Shown: positions 61,545 to 64,000 of the stretch, piece by piece
Numbering within the stretch: position 1 is the first letter of the stretch
Layout: every line of letters starts with the position of its first letter
DNA from: RGIG4079 sp045646905
GTDB lineage: Bacteria; Bacteroidota; Bacteroidia; Bacteroidales; Muribaculaceae
NCBI GenBank assembly: GCA_045646905.1
Contig: JAZRLP010000035.1
Span: forward strand, 1-64,000
Length of the DNA stretch: 64,000 nucleotides
Direction: 5' to 3'
The notes under the pieces: generated by a model
Databases searched by the model: none
Seen by the model: only the letters and a program-made list of their open reading frames with translations
Told to the model about the DNA's origin: nothing
Made by a program: the position numbers and the translations under genes

Positions 61545-61898
61545 ATGTCAATAACCTCTATTACAATATCTCTCTCGGTTGAGAACACTGCTCGTGCCGA
61601 TGTGTTATTAACTACAACACGCGCATATTATAGATTTGCCACTATCGACACCTGCGAGGAGGGCGAAATGCCCTACGAAAATAGTTGCGATGTTTTCAAT
61701 AAAATAGAGCAAACATTGGCCTCGCATTCTACCACGGCGATGCCTCAAGATGTAAAATGTGCAGTATCAATCACAAATAATGACAATTCTAAAAAAGATT
61801 ACAACAACAGCAATATATCCCTCTCAACCTACAATTCATTAATCAATATTTTATCGCGAATAAGCGAGGAATTTTTGTTCATCAGAGGCTTTAAATGA
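61545..61898 (+). CDS. Small hypothetical protein
   Basis: 117 residues, Ser/Thr/Asn-rich, no signal peptide. The first 45 residues look like beta strands (ITISLSVENTARADVLLTTT, then a FATID segment), the rest is helical with NNDNSKKDYNNSN linkers. I do not recognise it. A perfect -7 box lies upstream. The GC content is near the local mean. Confidence 0.5.
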   Translation: MSITSITISLSVENTARADVLLTTTRAYYRFATIDTCEEGEMPYENSCDVFNKIEQTLASHSTTAMPQDVKCAVSITNNDNSKKDYNNSNISLSTYNSLINILSRISEEFLFIRGFK

Positions 61899-61926
61899 AT
61901 TTATTTTTCGCTTTTCGCTCAAAATA

Positions 61927-61958
61927 TTTGGCAGAATAAAACAAAACTACTATCTTTG
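61927..61958 (+). promoter_or_regulatory. Promoter of tRNA-Met
   Basis: TTTG (61927-61930), a 20-nt spacer and TATCTTTG (61951-61958) are the ideal arrangement, about 20 nt before the tRNA. Confidence 0.8.
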
Positions 61959-61978
61959 CACTCGCAAAACGGAAATAT

Positions 61979-62052
61979 GGCGGGATAGCTCAGTTGGTTA
62001 GAGCGTCGGATTCATAACCCGGAGGTCACGAGTTCAATTCTCGTTCCCGCTA
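61979..62052 (+). tRNA. tRNA-Met (anticodon CAT, elongator type)
   Basis: 74 nt. The acceptor stem pairs GGCGGGA with TCCCGCT (G1-U72), followed by A73; CCA is not encoded. The D arm holds AGCTCAGTTGGTTAGAGC, the anticodon CAT lies at 62013-62015, and the T arm reads ACGAGTTCAATTCTCGT. The stem start with G1-U72 and A73 resembles elongator tRNA-Met of Bacillus. The 31-39 pair in the anticodon stem is A-C. A terminator follows at once. Confidence 0.93.
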
Positions 62053-62056
62053 CTCA

Positions 62057-62091
62057 AGCGATGAAACATAAGTTTCATCGCTTTTTCTTTT
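62057..62091 (+). terminator. Terminator of tRNA-Met
   Basis: Perfect 11-bp stem (AGCGATGAAAC / GTTTCATCGCT) with a 4-nt loop and a T run. Confidence 0.88.
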
Positions 62092-62161
62092 ATCTATGCC
62101 AACACTTTCTTGCAAATCTCCACGATTATTTATTACTTTGCATAAAAGCATTAGTATAACA

Positions 62162-62617
62162 ATGAAACGCATCACTTTATACATAGCATTTATAGTTATC
62201 GTCTCAATGTCGATGCTTGCCCAAACAAAGATTTATCGCGGTAATAGCACCTACTCAAGCGATATCCTTTACACATGGGACGGAGAGCATTTATATCGAG
62301 GAAATAGCACCTACTCGAGCGACATCCTATACTCGTGGAATGGCCGTTATTTATATCGAGGCAACAGTTCATACACATCCGACATTATTGCCACTTGGGA
62401 CGGGCGTTTCTTATACCGAGGGAGGAGCAATTACTCAAGCGACACGCTATATACCTTTGATGGCAAATATATTTATCAAGGAAGGAGCAACTACACATCG
62501 GACACGGTGGCAACATGGAGCAACAATCGCCTCTATGCTGGGTATAGTGTATATACTTCCGATATAATTTATCGTGTAAATGGGGTATTCCCACCTATTT
62601 TGTTTGTATTCTTATAA
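62162..62617 (+). CDS. Exported protein of six 20-residue repeats (possible beta-flower fold)
   Basis: 151 residues from the ATG at 62162 (the frame is open to 62096, but that part lies within the tRNA terminator and has no signal peptide). After a signal peptide (cleavage after MLAQ, about residue 21) come six consecutive 20-residue repeats: (L/I)Y.G.S.Y(S/T)SD...(T/S)W(D/N)G.. . This spacing and motif resemble the four-fold beta-flower family described from AlphaFold models; I am only moderately sure. Close similarity of repeats in DNA shows recent duplication. It is followed by the zinc-ribbon gene after 8 nt. Confidence 0.75.
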   Translation: MKRITLYIAFIVIVSMSMLAQTKIYRGNSTYSSDILYTWDGEHLYRGNSTYSSDILYSWNGRYLYRGNSSYTSDIIATWDGRFLYRGRSNYSSDTLYTFDGKYIYQGRSNYTSDTVATWSNNRLYAGYSVYTSDIIYRVNGVFPPILFVFL

Positions 62618-62625
62618 TTCAAATC

Positions 62626-63330
62626 ATGAAAACGATTACTGCACAACAACTCAATGCCGAATTTCTCAAACGCAAATATGCCAAATTGTTAAGTCAAAAT
62701 GAGGTTTATCCATCGCGAAAAAATTGGAAATTCATCATTGAGAATAATATGCACGAGCTATCTGATTTATTATATCGTAAGTATTTATTGGCAGTCAACA
62801 CCCCCGAGGAAGCTCGTAGCACATACCACAACGACACTATCGAAATGTTTCCCCAATATCTTGAGTATATTGATCGCAGGCACGCCATTAAAACATTGTA
62901 TAAAGACACCTCGACTTGCCCCAATGCGTCAATTGATTTGGCAATAGAGCTACACTTGTTTGACATTGATGGTATATTGGACATGCTCGACCGCGATGAG
63001 GTGCGCGCTGCAGCTCGCATGCTCATGGCTATGAAACCCACCTACGATGCCAACGACATGAACGACCTTTATGACCTTCTTGACGACTTTACCGAGCTAC
63101 CCGATTTAGGACATTATGAAGGGAATAGATTGGGATTGCTGCCTGGCAGTGAACGATATGTGTGTCCCAACGGGCATACCAACAAAAATGAGGAGCAATT
63201 TTGCTCTCACCCTGGTTGCGGACTAAACATAAAGGGATTGACTCGCACCGAAGTTGAATGTATCGACACCTACTCCGAACGGCTAAATATCCTCAAAGAG
63301 TTATTTGCGCCAAAATGTGCGAGTGAATAA
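62626..63330 (+). CDS. Zinc-ribbon hypothetical protein
   Basis: 234 residues. A helical first part of about 175 residues is followed by a zinc-ribbon of the form CPNGH-x8-CSHPGC. It has no signal peptide, so it is cytoplasmic, unlike the exported repeat protein encoded 8 nt upstream. I do not recognise the family. It overlaps the convergent TrkH gene by 30 nt. Confidence 0.7.
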   Translation: MKTITAQQLNAEFLKRKYAKLLSQNEVYPSRKNWKFIIENNMHELSDLLYRKYLLAVNTPEEARSTYHNDTIEMFPQYLEYIDRRHAIKTLYKDTSTCPNASIDLAIELHLFDIDGILDMLDRDEVRAAARMLMAMKPTYDANDMNDLYDLLDDFTELPDLGHYEGNRLGLLPGSERYVCPNGHTNKNEEQFCSHPGCGLNIKGLTRTEVECIDTYSERLNILKELFAPKCASE

Positions 63331-64000
63331 TAATAGCACAGTAAATAGTTCTAGACGCCCCATCAGCATCAATAGCGACAACACCCATTTACCTATATCG
63401 GAAATTATATCATAAGAGCCACCATAACCTGTAACTCCGGCTCCCAATCCTGTGTTACCGATACATGAGAATGCCGAGAAGAAAGCATCGACAAGAGGCG
63501 TTCCTGTTGCGGTGAGAACAATCCCCCCCACTGCGATAAGAATCACATAGATACACAAGAATGCAATTACTTTATTAACCACTTCGGGAGCCAAAACTTT
63601 ACCATTTACTCTCACCGAACATATTGCATTGGGATGTAAACTGCGGTAAATCTCATTTTTGATATTCTTTATCAAGAACAACATGCGGTCAATCTTGGCT
63701 CCACCACTCGTTGAACCAGCACTTGCTCCAAAAAACATCAATATAAAGGTCAATGCCACTACAAAAGAGCCCCAATTTTCATAATTGCCCACAGTGAGTC
63801 CTGTAGAAGTGAGAGTTGAAACTATTTGGAATAACGGGTCGATAGTCACAGCTACCCAATCGTGTGCTTGATTATTAACTATAATTGCGATAACAAACAA
63901 GCCCAACATCACAAGCACTATATACACATATGTGCGAAAAACTTCACTTTTCCACAATTCTCCCACATGGCCAGTAGCAACCTTAAACAATAATGCAAAG
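63301..64000 (-). CDS. TrkH-type potassium transporter, C-terminal part
   Basis: The frame runs off the right edge; 233 residues are visible. STLTSTGLTVGNYENWG and FSCIGNTGLGAGVTGYGGSYD are the third and fourth selectivity-filter loops of the TrkH/KtrB family, and FGASAGSTSGGAKIDR is typical. The end (VLLLFTRTFWRK) matches the C-terminus of TrkH. It imports potassium in a complex with a TrkA-like subunit, expected nearby outside the window. Its 3' end overlaps the convergent zinc-ribbon gene by 30 nt. The start given by the frame near 63990 is a TTG inside the protein, not the true start. Confidence 0.9.
   Translation of the reverse strand, partial: FALLFKVATGHVGELWKSEVFRTYVYIVLVMLGLFVIAIIVNNQAHDWVAVTIDPLFQIVSTLTSTGLTVGNYENWGSFVVALTFILMFFGASAGSTSGGAKIDRMLFLIKNIKNEIYRSLHPNAICSVRVNGKVLAPEVVNKVIAFLCIYVILIAVGGIVLTATGTPLVDAFFSAFSCIGNTGLGAGVTGYGGSYDIISDIGKWVLSLLMLMGRLELFTVLLLFTRTFWRK

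Noticed and set aside
61979..62091. tRNA-Met as an attachment site of an integrated element
   Set aside because: No second copy of the tRNA 3' end and no integrase gene in the window.
62162..62617. CRISPR-like array from the regular DNA repeats
   Set aside because: The 60-bp periodicity is coding and in frame; there are no unique spacers between identical repeats. No CRISPR array is seen anywhere in the window.

Overview
The window looks like chromosome from a Bacteroidales bacterium, most likely a Muribaculaceae-type gut member. Genes are preceded by the Bacteroidetes promoter signal (a TTTG-like -33 box, about 20 nt, then TAnnTTTG at -7) and not by Shine-Dalgarno sequences. Several proteins belong to Bacteroidetes-centred families: a DUF4105 protein, a START-like domain protein, DUF6443 RHS proteins, a type IX-like sorting domain and outer-membrane beta-barrels. 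Assignment below the order is inference.

Layout. 0.1-2.7 kb is an AT-rich accessory patch: a ScoMcrA-SBD-like protein without nuclease, an HNH endonuclease and an unknown gene, all on the minus strand. 2.9-5.4 kb holds ahpC and ahpF. 5.7-19.3 kb carries plus-strand housekeeping genes: a RelA/SpoT protein with an intact hydrolase but degraded synthetase, metA, a U32 protein, galE, a DUF4105 protein, a decayed alkaline-phosphatase-fold protein and secA; a C1 peptidase sits on the minus strand. 19.3-20.0 kb is non-coding and hairpin-rich. 20.0-25.3 kb has a large FGE-FGE-WG-OmpA protein, a DUF59 factor, an LpxH-like phosphoesterase and an M23 peptidase. 25.6-35.7 kb is a minus-strand block: recG-ispD, a PAP2/beta-barrel fusion, gdhA, an M16 peptidase and an NhaC-type antiporter. 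35.8-46.6 kb contains rplS, a HigBA-like toxin-antitoxin pair, pta-ackA, meso-diaminopimelate dehydrogenase, a Na/Pi cotransporter, an AGCS symporter and lgt. 46.6-51.2 kb is minus-strand plsC, glyA and a pyrB-pyrI-flavin reductase-glyA run.

51.25-59.89 kb is the most striking part. A low-GC RHS/YD-repeat operon (T9SS-like secreted protein, SpvB-like YD protein, RHS protein with a variable C-terminal toxin, predicted immunity gene, then an orphan RHS-core fragment) lies between two 83-bp direct repeats that differ at only four positions. Each copy carries the same minus-strand promoter: one drives pyrB, the other drives the RHS operon. The island therefore appears to have duplicated, or recombined through, the pyrB promoter.

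59.9-64 kb has small hypothetical proteins, a beta-barrel, an elongator tRNA-Met, a protein of six 20-residue repeats (possible beta-flower fold), a zinc-ribbon protein and a partial TrkH-type potassium transporter.

Other signals worth a second look: a 128-nt three-way-junction structure ending 2 nt before the start codon at 41908; two copies of a palindromic 21-bp element just upstream of ahpF and lpxH; tandem 14-bp repeats at gene ends; promoters placed so close to start codons that mRNAs should be leaderless; an unlisted 41-residue membrane protein; and a candidate small RNA near 24.1 kb. All homology calls are from reading the sequence; no searches were run.
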